NCBI GenBank assembly: GCA_947065955.1
Contig: CAMSXY010000058.1
Coordinates: 1-7,246 of the forward strand
Direction of reading: 5' to 3'
Source of the DNA: an uncultured Caryophanales bacterium
GTDB taxonomy: Bacteria; Bacillota_I; Bacilli_A; RF39; UBA660
Length of the DNA: 7,246 bases
The notes under the pieces were generated by a model. That model was not told the DNA's origin. It saw nothing but the letters and a program-made list of their open reading frames with translations, and did not search any database. This document shows, piece by piece, positions 1 through 5,386 of the stretch. How positions within the stretch are numbered: position 1 is the stretch's first letter; each line of letters starts with the position of its first letter. A program made the position numbers and the translations under genes.

Positions 1-45
1 ACACAAGGATGAACACTCTTTCCCTACACGACGCTCTTCCGATCT
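1..45 (+). other. Illumina P5/Read 1 adapter left on contig end (non-genomic)
   Basis: Bases 13-45 are identical to the 33-base Illumina TruSeq Read 1 primer, starting ACACTCTTTCCC and ending CTCTTCCGATCT. Bases 1-4 (ACAC) fit the end of the P5 flow-cell sequence, and the eight bases between, AAGGATGA at 5-12, sit exactly where the i5 sample index lies in a dual-index library. Genomic sequence therefore starts at about base 46. Nothing in 1-45 should be read as biology, and no conclusion can be drawn about what lies upstream of cdaA. Confidence 0.97.
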
Positions 46-56
46 TTCAAATAATT

Positions 57-84
57 TTGAAAAATAAATCATCTATGGTATAAT
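57..84 (+). promoter_or_regulatory. Sigma-A promoter of cdaA-cdaR
   Basis: A -35 box TTGAAA (57-62) is followed after 16 bases by a perfect -10 box TATAAT (79-84), with an extended -10 TGG (76-78) directly in front. The start of transcription should be near 91, giving a leader of under 20 bases. The Shine-Dalgarno GGAGG (98-102) puts GGAG seven bases before the cdaA ATG at 109. The -35 box overlaps the right arm of an inverted repeat, TTCAAA/TTTGAA (46-51 and 56-61). Confidence 0.75.
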
Positions 85-108
85 TAGAAATAGTAATGGA
101 GGAAATAT

Positions 109-921
109 ATGACAGTTGATGGAATTTTTAATCTTATAAAAAGTCTAATTGATGTTTTACTCGTTTGGGCAATTTTATATTATATACTTAAGAATTTGAG
201 AAAAAATGTTAAAATGGTTCTTTTATTTAAAGGAATTTTAGTCATAATTTTTCTAAAAATTTTTAGTGATCTTTTAGGGTTAGTAACCATTGGTTTTTTA
301 CTTGATTATATTATTGAATGGGCTCCTCTTGCTTTAATTATTATTTTTCAACCAGAAATTCGAAATGTATTAGAACATTTAGGGCGAAGTCAACTTCTTG
401 GTCGTCATAAAGTTTTAACGGTTGATGAACGAGAAAAAATGGTTTATGAGATTGTTGGTTCTCTTGATTATTTAAGAAAAGCTAAAATTGGTGGTTTAAT
501 TGTTATTGAAAGAGATAATAGTTTAAACGATTATATCGAAAGATCTAAAAAAATTTATGCGGAAATATCCAGTGATCTTTTAATTTCTATTTTCTTTCCT
601 AATAACCCTTTACATGATGGTGGTGTTATTATTCAAGGAGATAAAATTACGAGTGCGGGGGCTGTATTTCCAACAAGCGATAATTTAAAAATTAGTAAAC
701 GTCTTGGAACAAGACATCGTGCAGCTCTTGGTATTTCTGAAGAAATGGACTGTATTTCTATTATTGCATCTGAGGAAACAGGTAGACTTTCTCTTGCTAT
801 TGGTGGGGAACTTTATTATAATTTGTCTTTGGATGATATAAAAATTCGTCTGTTAGATGAATTAAGACCAAAGAAAGTCATTATTTCCGATGAAGAGGAG
901 GTAGAGGATGAAAATAATTAA
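109..921 (+). CDS. cdaA: Diadenylate cyclase CdaA (DacA/YbbP family)
   Basis: A 270-residue membrane enzyme that should condense two ATP into cyclic di-AMP, the messenger controlling potassium/osmolyte balance and cell wall integrity in Bacillota. Three hydrophobic helices lie at about residues 8-28, 36-56 and 60-80, followed by the family segment FQPEIRNVLEHLGR (80-93) and the cytoplasmic DisA_N cyclase domain (about 100-255). Catalytic motifs are HDGG (169-172, metal-binding Asp170) and GTRHR (200-204). SEETG (221-225) matches the conserved distal part of the active site. Length is normal for CdaA (about 270). The family signature is normally DGA; here the third residue is Gly172. A strong promoter and GGAGG site support the ATG at 109. 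The gene overlaps cdaR by 14 bases, implying co-translation. The acidic tail (EEEVEDE) is encoded by the same bases as the cdaR ribosome binding site. Confidence 0.96.
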   Translation: MTVDGIFNLIKSLIDVLLVWAILYYILKNLRKNVKMVLLFKGILVIIFLKIFSDLLGLVTIGFLLDYIIEWAPLALIIIFQPEIRNVLEHLGRSQLLGRHKVLTVDEREKMVYEIVGSLDYLRKAKIGGLIVIERDNSLNDYIERSKKIYAEISSDLLISIFFPNNPLHDGGVIIQGDKITSAGAVFPTSDNLKISKRLGTRHRAALGISEEMDCISIIASEETGRLSLAIGGELYYNLSLDDIKIRLLDELRPKKVIISDEEEVEDENN

Positions 922-2254
922 AGATATTTTGGCTTCTATTTATCAAGTAATTGATAAGGTATTTATTTTACCAATTACTAAATTCGTTTTTAGAATAACA
1001 AAAAAGTTTGATCGTCCAAGTAAATGGTTAGAAAATTGGCTTTCTAAAAGTAATACATTGCTTTTTATTTCCTTGATTTTATCTATTTTTATTTTTATTG
1101 TTATTGATCAAAAAATTCTTTTTTTTAGTCGAAGTTCGGCTGAGGTATTAAAAAAGCAACCTGTCGTTGCTGTTTATAATGAAGATGCTTATGTAATTGA
1201 GGGACTTCCTGAATTTGTAGATATTACTTTGATCGGTAGTAAAACAGATCTTTATATTGCAAAACAGTCTCCTACCAATACTGTTCAAATTGATTTAAGT
1301 GGTTATACAGCAGGACAATATAAAGTTGATATTAATTATAACAATGTATCTAGTTCTCTTGAATATAGTGTTAATCCTTCTTTTGCAACGGTTACTATTT
1401 ATCCAAAAATATCAAAAGGTAAAACGCTTACAATTGATGTTTTAAATCAGGATAATTTAGATGATAAATTAGTTATTGAGGATGTTAAAGTTCCAAATGA
1501 AGAAGTTGTTATTAAGGGAGCAGAATATCAAGTTTCTAAAGTAGCAACGGTTAAAGCTCTTGTGGATATTAATAACTTAGTAAAACAGCAAGTCGGAACG
1601 CATACTTTAAAAGATGTTCCTTTAAAAGCTTATGATGAACAAGGAAATGTTGTGGATGTTGAAATTGTACCTGGTACAATTGATGCGGAAGTTGTTATTT
1701 CTTCCCCTAGTAAAGAGGTTCCTATTAAAGTTATTCCAAAAGGAGAAGTTGCTTTTGGTGGAGCTATTAGTGCAATTAGTTCTAGCGTTACAAAGGTAAC
1801 CGTTTATGGAACTAAAGAGGCTATTGCAAATTTAGAATATGTACCTGTTGAAATTGATGTAACAGGTTTAACAGAGGATCGTCAGTATAAGATGGAACTC
1901 GTAAAACCTAGTGGAATTAAATCTATGTCGGTTTCTAATGTAACTGTTGATATTGCTGTTATTTCTGAGGTTTCCGAAAAAACGTTAGAAGTAATAATTG
2001 ACTTTAGAAATGTAAAAAATGGATACTCTGCACAGGGATCAACACCAAATGATTATAAGGCTGTTGTTCGTGTAAAAGGAGTTCCTAGTGTTATTAAAGA
2101 TATGGTAGCTACAGATGTAACGGCTTATGTAGATCTTTCAACTTATAAAGAGGGTCAAAAACAAGAGGTTGAAGTCCATGTAGAGGGAATTGACGTAAAG
2201 GTTCAATATGTAGCGGTTACTAAGAAAATAACTGTGGATATTTATAAAAATTAA
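908..2254 (+). CDS. cdaR: CdaA regulator CdaR, YbbR-domain membrane protein
   Basis: A 448-residue partner of CdaA. In characterised Bacillota, CdaR is anchored by one membrane helix with YbbR domains outside, and it modulates the activity of CdaA. Here the helix is at about 50-66 (LLFISLILSIFIFIVID), followed by about 380 extracytoplasmic residues rich in beta-strand patterns. These fall into about four YbbR-like repeats, near 80-165 (weakest), 172-265, 270-352 and 357-447; the second, third and fourth carry the typical VPIKV or TLEVIIDFRNV opening and a closing strand. AGGAGG (896-901), inside cdaA, places GGAG seven bases before this ATG. Before the helix is an N-terminal stretch of about 49 residues, basic and partly amphipathic; in B. 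subtilis CdaR the helix is near the N-terminus. The stop codon lies inside the terminator stem, and no glmM follows. Confidence 0.92.
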   Translation: MKIIKDILASIYQVIDKVFILPITKFVFRITKKFDRPSKWLENWLSKSNTLLFISLILSIFIFIVIDQKILFFSRSSAEVLKKQPVVAVYNEDAYVIEGLPEFVDITLIGSKTDLYIAKQSPTNTVQIDLSGYTAGQYKVDINYNNVSSSLEYSVNPSFATVTIYPKISKGKTLTIDVLNQDNLDDKLVIEDVKVPNEEVVIKGAEYQVSKVATVKALVDINNLVKQQVGTHTLKDVPLKAYDEQGNVVDVEIVPGTIDAEVVISSPSKEVPIKVIPKGEVAFGGAISAISSSVTKVTVYGTKEAIANLEYVPVEIDVTGLTEDRQYKMELVKPSGIKSMSVSNVTVDIAVISEVSEKTLEVIIDFRNVKNGYSAQGSTPNDYKAVVRVKGVPSVIKDMVATDVTAYVDLSTYKEGQKQEVEVHVEGIDVKVQYVAVTKKITVDIYKN

Positions 2255-2282
2255 AAAAGATCATTGATCTTTTTTAATTTTT
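2246..2282. terminator. Bidirectional intrinsic terminator between convergent genes
   Basis: A perfect 17-bp inverted repeat (2246-2262 pairing with 2266-2282) with a 3-base ATT loop. Its core is AAAAAAGATC/GATCTTTTTT. The T-run serves transcripts from cdaAR, and the A-run on the other side becomes a U-run for transcripts of the minus-strand gene at 2320-2520. The stem starts inside the last codons of cdaR. GC content of the stem is low (only the GATC core), so strength depends on stem length and the U-tract. Confidence 0.85.
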
Positions 2283-2319
2283 TTATAAAATTTTGGGAAA
2301 AATAAAAATACTATGTTTT

Positions 2320-2520
2320 TTATTTCATATCAATGTGTTGAAATAAAAGACCAATATTGATAAGCCCAGCAATTCCAACGATGGAATAAACAATACGTGC
2401 AAGAGAATGGTTTTCTCCGAAAAGAGCTTCTACTAAATTATAGTCAAATAAACCAATTATTCCCCATACAACGGCACCAATAATGGTTATGACTAAGCAA
2501 GTTTTTTGTAATCCTTCCAT
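2320..2520 (-). CDS. DUF378 family small membrane protein
   Basis: A 66-residue protein with two membrane helices, about 7-26 and 40-60. The segment WGIIGLFDYNLVEALFG (19-35), followed by a second helix starting LARIVYSIVGIAGL, is the hallmark pattern of the DUF378 family (B. subtilis YuzA type), whose function is unknown. A longer reading would start at an ATG at 2541. However, the minus-strand Shine-Dalgarno AAAGGAGA (2532 down to 2525) lies between the two ATGs, with GGAG five bases before the ATG at 2520, so the shorter start is chosen. Transcribed toward cdaR, with the shared terminator beyond its stop, and divergent from the lipoprotein gene. A monocistronic unit; no clear promoter could be picked. 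Confidence 0.85.
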   Translation of the reverse strand: MEGLQKTCLVITIIGAVVWGIIGLFDYNLVEALFGENHSLARIVYSIVGIAGLINIGLLFQHIDMK

Positions 2521-2629
2521 ATTTTCTCCTTTCTTTTTCATTTTTTATTGTTAACAAAAAAAAATAATTTATTCATTCATAAATAGAATAATTATTCCAT
2601 ATATTTTATTGAACAAAAGGAGTGGAATG
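2521..2629. promoter_or_regulatory. Divergent intergenic region with two short palindromes
   Basis: This 109-base gap must hold the promoters of both the minus-strand DUF378 gene and the plus-strand lipoprotein gene, but neither is convincing. On the plus strand TAGAAT (2584-2589) is a fair -10 box without a good -35. On the minus strand TGG-AATAAT (2599 down to 2591) resembles an extended -10. Two perfect palindromes are present: TTGTTAACAA (2548-2557) and GAATAATTATTC (2586-2597); the second overlaps both -10 candidates. They could be operator sites, or chance in such AT-rich DNA. Confidence 0.35.
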
Positions 2630-3628
2630 ATGAAAAGAAAATTATTGTTCGTTTTTGTAGTAGTTTTAGGCGTTATGACGATGGGATGTGGAAAACTTGG
2701 TAGTGCGGATGTTTTAAAAGAATTTACTAAGAAAGTCGAAAATGCTGGTGCCTATCATATGACAGGAGAATTGGAAATTTTAAACAATGAAGATCGTTAT
2801 CTTTACGATGTAGAAGTTTCTTATAAAAAAGAAAATTATTTTCGTGTTAGTTTAAAAAACCAAACGAATAATCATGAACAAATTATTTTAAAAAATGAAG
2901 AGGGTGTATTTGTTTTGACGCCATCTCTTAATAAAAGTTTTAAATTTCAAAGTGAATGGCCTTATAATAATTCTCAAACTTATATTTTACAGGCACTTTT
3001 GAAAGATATGAAAAATGATACGGAAGCCAATATTACAGAAACAGAGGATGGTTATTTATATACAACAAAGGTAAATTATTCAAATAATCGTGAATTAGTA
3101 AAACAAAATATTTATATGAATAAGGATTTAATGGTTACTCAAGTAGATGTTTTAAATGCTAGTGACCTTGTTCTTATGAAAATGAAGTTTAATAATATTG
3201 ATTTTAAAGCAAACTTTGAAGATTCTTATTTTAGTTTAAAGGAGAATATTGATACAACTAGTATTGATACAACGCAAACGACAAGTAAAATTGATAATAT
3301 TATTTATCCTATGTATATTCCAGATAATACACATTTGTCAGAACAAAATAAGGTTTCTACAGAAAATGGGGAAAGAGTTATTCTTACCTTCAATGGCGAA
3401 AGTCCATTTATGTTTGTACAGGAAACAGTATCTGTTTCTAAGGATCTTGTAACAATTCCTATGTATGGTGATCCTTATTTTCTTGCCGATACAGTAGCTG
3501 CTATTTCAGATTCTTCCGTTACTTGGATTAGCAATGGTATGGAATATTACGTAGTATCGGATGTGCTTAGTGATGAACAGTTAATTACAATTGCCAATTC
3601 GATTAGTTCTCTTCCTGTTATTAAGTAA
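2630..3628 (+). CDS. Lipoprotein with LolA/YdcC-like domain and DUF4367-like C-terminus
   Basis: A 332-residue predicted surface lipoprotein. A basic start (MKRK), a hydrophobic core (5-18) and MTMGC with Cys20 form a lipoprotein signal peptide; the lipobox is weak, with Thr at -3 instead of Leu. Residues about 26-203 resemble the LolA/MucB-like fold of COG2834, as in B. subtilis YdcC: a helix, then strands with HMTGELEI, YRVS-type and LYTTKVNY segments, and a final KFNNIDFKANFEDSYFSL. A Thr/Ser linker (207-220) leads to a DUF4367-like domain (about 224-330) with YPMYIPDN, FMFVQE, a YG turn, WISNGMEYYVVS and an ending LITIANSISS. The monoderm role of such proteins is unsettled. An upstream in-frame TTG at 2609 is rejected because AAGGAG (2617-2622) follows it; ATG 2630 has the same seven-base spacing as other genes here, and ATG 2627 is the alternative. 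Family assignment is from pattern memory, moderately sure. Confidence 0.7.
   Translation: MKRKLLFVFVVVLGVMTMGCGKLGSADVLKEFTKKVENAGAYHMTGELEILNNEDRYLYDVEVSYKKENYFRVSLKNQTNNHEQIILKNEEGVFVLTPSLNKSFKFQSEWPYNNSQTYILQALLKDMKNDTEANITETEDGYLYTTKVNYSNNRELVKQNIYMNKDLMVTQVDVLNASDLVLMKMKFNNIDFKANFEDSYFSLKENIDTTSIDTTQTTSKIDNIIYPMYIPDNTHLSEQNKVSTENGERVILTFNGESPFMFVQETVSVSKDLVTIPMYGDPYFLADTVAAISDSSVTWISNGMEYYVVSDVLSDEQLITIANSISSLPVIK
3247..3273 (+). repeat. Short tandem duplication in lipoprotein linker
   Basis: The 12-base unit TATTGATACAAC occurs at 3247-3258 and again at 3262-3273, a 15-base period. It encodes IDTTS followed by IDTTQ in the flexible Thr-rich linker between the two domains of the lipoprotein. 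It keeps the reading frame and probably reflects a small local duplication, so linker length may vary between strains. Confidence 0.8.
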
Positions 3629-3634
3629 AAAAAG

Positions 3635-3664
3635 TTGTTAAAAAATAATAAGATATGTTATAAT
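3635..3664 (+). promoter_or_regulatory. Sigma-A promoter with very short leader
   Basis: TTGTTA (3635-3640), an 18-base spacer and a perfect TATAAT (3659-3664) preceded by TGT (3656-3658), an extended -10. Transcription would start near 3671, so the mRNA would begin practically at the Shine-Dalgarno AGGTGAT (3672-3678), with only about 12 bases before the ATG at 3683. It lies immediately after the lipoprotein stop codon with no terminator between, so read-through from the lipoprotein gene is also likely. Confidence 0.7.
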
Positions 3665-3682
3665 AAATGGTAGGTGATATGT

Positions 3683-4231
3683 ATGAGCAAACAAAAAGAA
3701 TTTCGTAAAAATATGAATAATAATAAAAAGATTAATAAAAAGGAAGTTATTAAAGAACCCGATGAAATGAAAAGATTGATACAATTAGTTTTAATTTTAG
3801 TAATTGTTTTTGTTGTTTTTTATGCACTTACTAAGTTTTTAATTGATCGCAGAAATCTTGATGATACAGTTCCAGCTGAAAAGGTTGTTAATATTCAATA
3901 TAATCAAATTTTGCTTTCCAATTTACTTACGCAGAAAAATGAACATTACTATGTAATGGCTTCCTCTGATGATGATTATGCAAGTAGTCTTTATAGCGTA
4001 TATATGACTCAATATAGTGAAAAAGAAAAGGCACTTCGTTTTTATACGGTAGATTTAAAGAGTCATTTTAATAATCCTTTCCTTGCAGAGACAAGTCATT
4101 TAGAAATTACAAATATTAAGGATTTGAAAGTATCTGGATCTACTTTATTTGAAATTGAAAATGGTGTTATTGTGCATTATTATGAAGGAAAAGAAACAAT
4201 TGTAAATCAATTTAAAGAGATGTTAAAATAA
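3683..4231 (+). CDS. Unrecognised single-pass membrane protein, possible CXXC-less thioredoxin fold
   Basis: A 182-residue protein that I cannot assign to a named family. Residues 1-30 are strongly basic and Asn/Lys-rich (cytoplasmic side), and 32-51 form one membrane helix (LIQLVLILVIVFVVFYALTK). The remaining 130 residues should be outside. The outer part reads like a thioredoxin-type fold: a helix (about 72-84), a strand YYVMASS (89-95), a helix (98-113), a strand LRFYTVDL (118-125), then GSTLFEIENGVIVHYYEG (152-169) and a last helix. In a real thioredoxin, CXXC would follow the first strand; here the position holds SSDDDYAS, and there is no cysteine in the whole protein. That fold is inference from strand order. 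An in-frame GTG at 3674 overlaps the ribosome binding site, so ATG 3683 is chosen. Own promoter and terminator; follows the lipoprotein gene by 54 bases. Confidence 0.75.
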   Translation: MSKQKEFRKNMNNNKKINKKEVIKEPDEMKRLIQLVLILVIVFVVFYALTKFLIDRRNLDDTVPAEKVVNIQYNQILLSNLLTQKNEHYYVMASSDDDYASSLYSVYMTQYSEKEKALRFYTVDLKSHFNNPFLAETSHLEITNIKDLKVSGSTLFEIENGVIVHYYEGKETIVNQFKEMLK

Positions 4232-4254
4232 TTGCCAAATGGCAATTTTTTTTT
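4230..4254 (+). terminator. Rho-independent terminator
   Basis: The stem AATTGCC (4230-4236) pairs with GGCAATT (4241-4247) around the loop AAAT, and a run of nine T (4246-4254) follows. The stem starts within the stop codon of the preceding gene. This is the most conventional terminator in the window and separates the membrane protein gene from the acyltransferase gene. Confidence 0.93.
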
Positions 4255-4300
4255 GTTAAAATTATATGTTTTGATGAAGAAAATATATATCTTTTTTAAT

Positions 4301-4329
4301 TTGACATAGATATAACTTTATGTTAATAT
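4301..4329 (+). promoter_or_regulatory. Near-consensus sigma-A promoter of acyltransferase gene
   Basis: A consensus -35 TTGACA (4301-4306), an ideal 17-base spacer and -10 TAATAT (4324-4329) with extended TGT (4321-4323). The expected start is near 4336. AAGGAGG (4341-4347) follows, with GGAG seven bases before the ATG at 4354. This is the best -35 in the window, suggesting steady, strong expression. Confidence 0.88.
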
Positions 4330-4353
4330 ATTTTCTGTTAAAGGAGGTTTTCT

Positions 4354-5313
4354 ATGGCAGAATTTAATTTATCAAACAGAGAATTTGAAAAATTAACAAC
4401 TGAACAAAAAATTCAATATTTTTCTAAATTAAAGGATTTATATATTCAGAAAACATCTTCTAAAAAAGAAACAAAATTTAATATTGGACATGAATTGATA
4501 GTGCAACTTTATCCTATTTTAAGAAATTATGAGTATGAGATTATTGGAATGGAGCATATCCCAGACAATGGAAATGCATTATTTATGTGTAATCATTCTA
4601 ATTCTCATGATTTTTTTACAATTCATGAAATTTTTGAAAAAATCGGTATAAATGTTTCTGTTCTTGCTGCTTCAGATGATTTAAATATTTTTACAAAATT
4701 ATTGTTCCAAATTTCGGATGCCACATTATTTGATCGAGCCGTTAAATCTTCTGTTGAAAAAGCTATGGGAACTTATTGTGCAAAATTATTGGAGGGTTCT
4801 GCTGGGGCTCTTTTCGGTGAAGCAACATGGAATTTGCATCCTTATCGTCCTATGCAACCTTTAAAAATTGGTGGAGCAAAAATTGGTGCTATAACTGAAA
4901 AATTAATTGTTCCAACTATTTTTGAGTATGTAGAGATACCAAAAATGTGTTTGAAAGAAAGTGATTTATATTCTAAATGTGTTGTAAGGTTTGAAAGACC
5001 TATTCGTATACAAAGACAGGAAAGTTTGGTATTCCAGACGAACATGATTCAAACTATTATGGAGAAAAGTCGTCTTGGTTTATGGAAACAGCTTGGAATT
5101 GAAAGGACTATGGATGATATAGACTATAATCTATATTTAAATCATACTTATTTGAAAAAATATGGCGCTTTCGGTTATACTTATCATTCAGAGGAGGAAT
5201 CTCGTTTTCTCCGTTCAGAAGAAAATGAATTTTGTTTGGATGAATTTGGTCGTTTTGTTCCTGGAGTTACTTCAAAAAAACAAGGGAAAGTTTATCTAAA
5301 AAAAAGTTTTTAA
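4354..5313 (+). CDS. PlsC-type lysophospholipid acyltransferase family protein
   Basis: A 319-residue protein of the LPLAT/PlsC superfamily, enzymes that move an acyl chain from acyl-ACP, acyl-phosphate or acyl-CoA onto glycerol-3-phosphate, a lysophospholipid or another acceptor. Motif I is NHSNSHD (80-86), giving the catalytic H-x4-D pair His81/Asp86. Motif II is LFDRAV (125-130) with Arg128. Motif III is LFGEATWN (153-160), with Glu156 in place of the usual FPEGT form. Motif IV is KIGGAKIGAI...LIVPTIFEYVE (171-194). No membrane helix is evident, unlike many PlsC enzymes, so it is probably cytosolic or peripheral. There is an N-terminal helical region (1-60) and about 80 residues after the catalytic core, rich in Tyr and charge, that I do not recognise. 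The acceptor is unknown; the general role is membrane lipid synthesis or remodelling. Monocistronic by promoter and upstream terminator. Confidence 0.87.
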   Translation: MAEFNLSNREFEKLTTEQKIQYFSKLKDLYIQKTSSKKETKFNIGHELIVQLYPILRNYEYEIIGMEHIPDNGNALFMCNHSNSHDFFTIHEIFEKIGINVSVLAASDDLNIFTKLLFQISDATLFDRAVKSSVEKAMGTYCAKLLEGSAGALFGEATWNLHPYRPMQPLKIGGAKIGAITEKLIVPTIFEYVEIPKMCLKESDLYSKCVVRFERPIRIQRQESLVFQTNMIQTIMEKSRLGLWKQLGIERTMDDIDYNLYLNHTYLKKYGAFGYTYHSEEESRFLRSEENEFCLDEFGRFVPGVTSKKQGKVYLKKSF

Positions 5314-5336
5314 AATAATAATTTATATTTTTTTTC

Positions 5337-5365
5337 TTGCATTCTTATATTCCAATTGTTATACT
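5337..5365 (+). promoter_or_regulatory. Sigma-A promoter of hybrid kinase gene
   Basis: TTGCAT (5337-5342), a 17-base spacer and TATACT (5360-5365) preceded by TGT (5357-5359). The likely start is near 5372, so the leader is only about 15 bases. The Shine-Dalgarno is GGTGAT (5378-5383), the downstream half of the consensus, three bases before the ATG at 5387. The 8-T run just upstream (5328-5335), with only a weak AT-only stem before it, may end some acyltransferase transcripts but is not a convincing terminator. Confidence 0.78.
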
Positions 5366-5386
5366 TAATAATAAAGTGGTGATAAA

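Noticed and set aside
2521..2541. Start at 2541 on the minus strand for the DUF378 protein
   Set aside because: The minus-strand AAAGGAGA lies downstream of this ATG and directly before the internal ATG at 2520.
2609..2629. TTG start at 2609 for the lipoprotein, giving MNKRSGM as extra N-terminus
   Set aside because: The AAGGAG ribosome site (2617-2622) lies inside that extension and points to ATG 2630.
3249..3452. A 67-codon plus-strand open frame inside the lipoprotein gene
   Set aside because: It overlaps the lipoprotein in another frame and has no ribosome binding site or family resemblance; the lipoprotein reading has a signal peptide and domain patterns.
3674..3682. GTG start at 3674 for the membrane protein
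   Set aside because: The GTG is part of the AGGTGAT ribosome site, and ATG 3683 follows at normal distance.
4842..5045. A 67-codon minus-strand open frame inside the acyltransferase gene
   Set aside because: It is antisense to conserved acyltransferase motif IV, with no family resemblance; a by-product of AT-rich coding.
5314..5336. Terminator after the acyltransferase gene
   Set aside because: Only an AT-only stem and a run of eight T are visible; no GC-containing hairpin, so it was not called.
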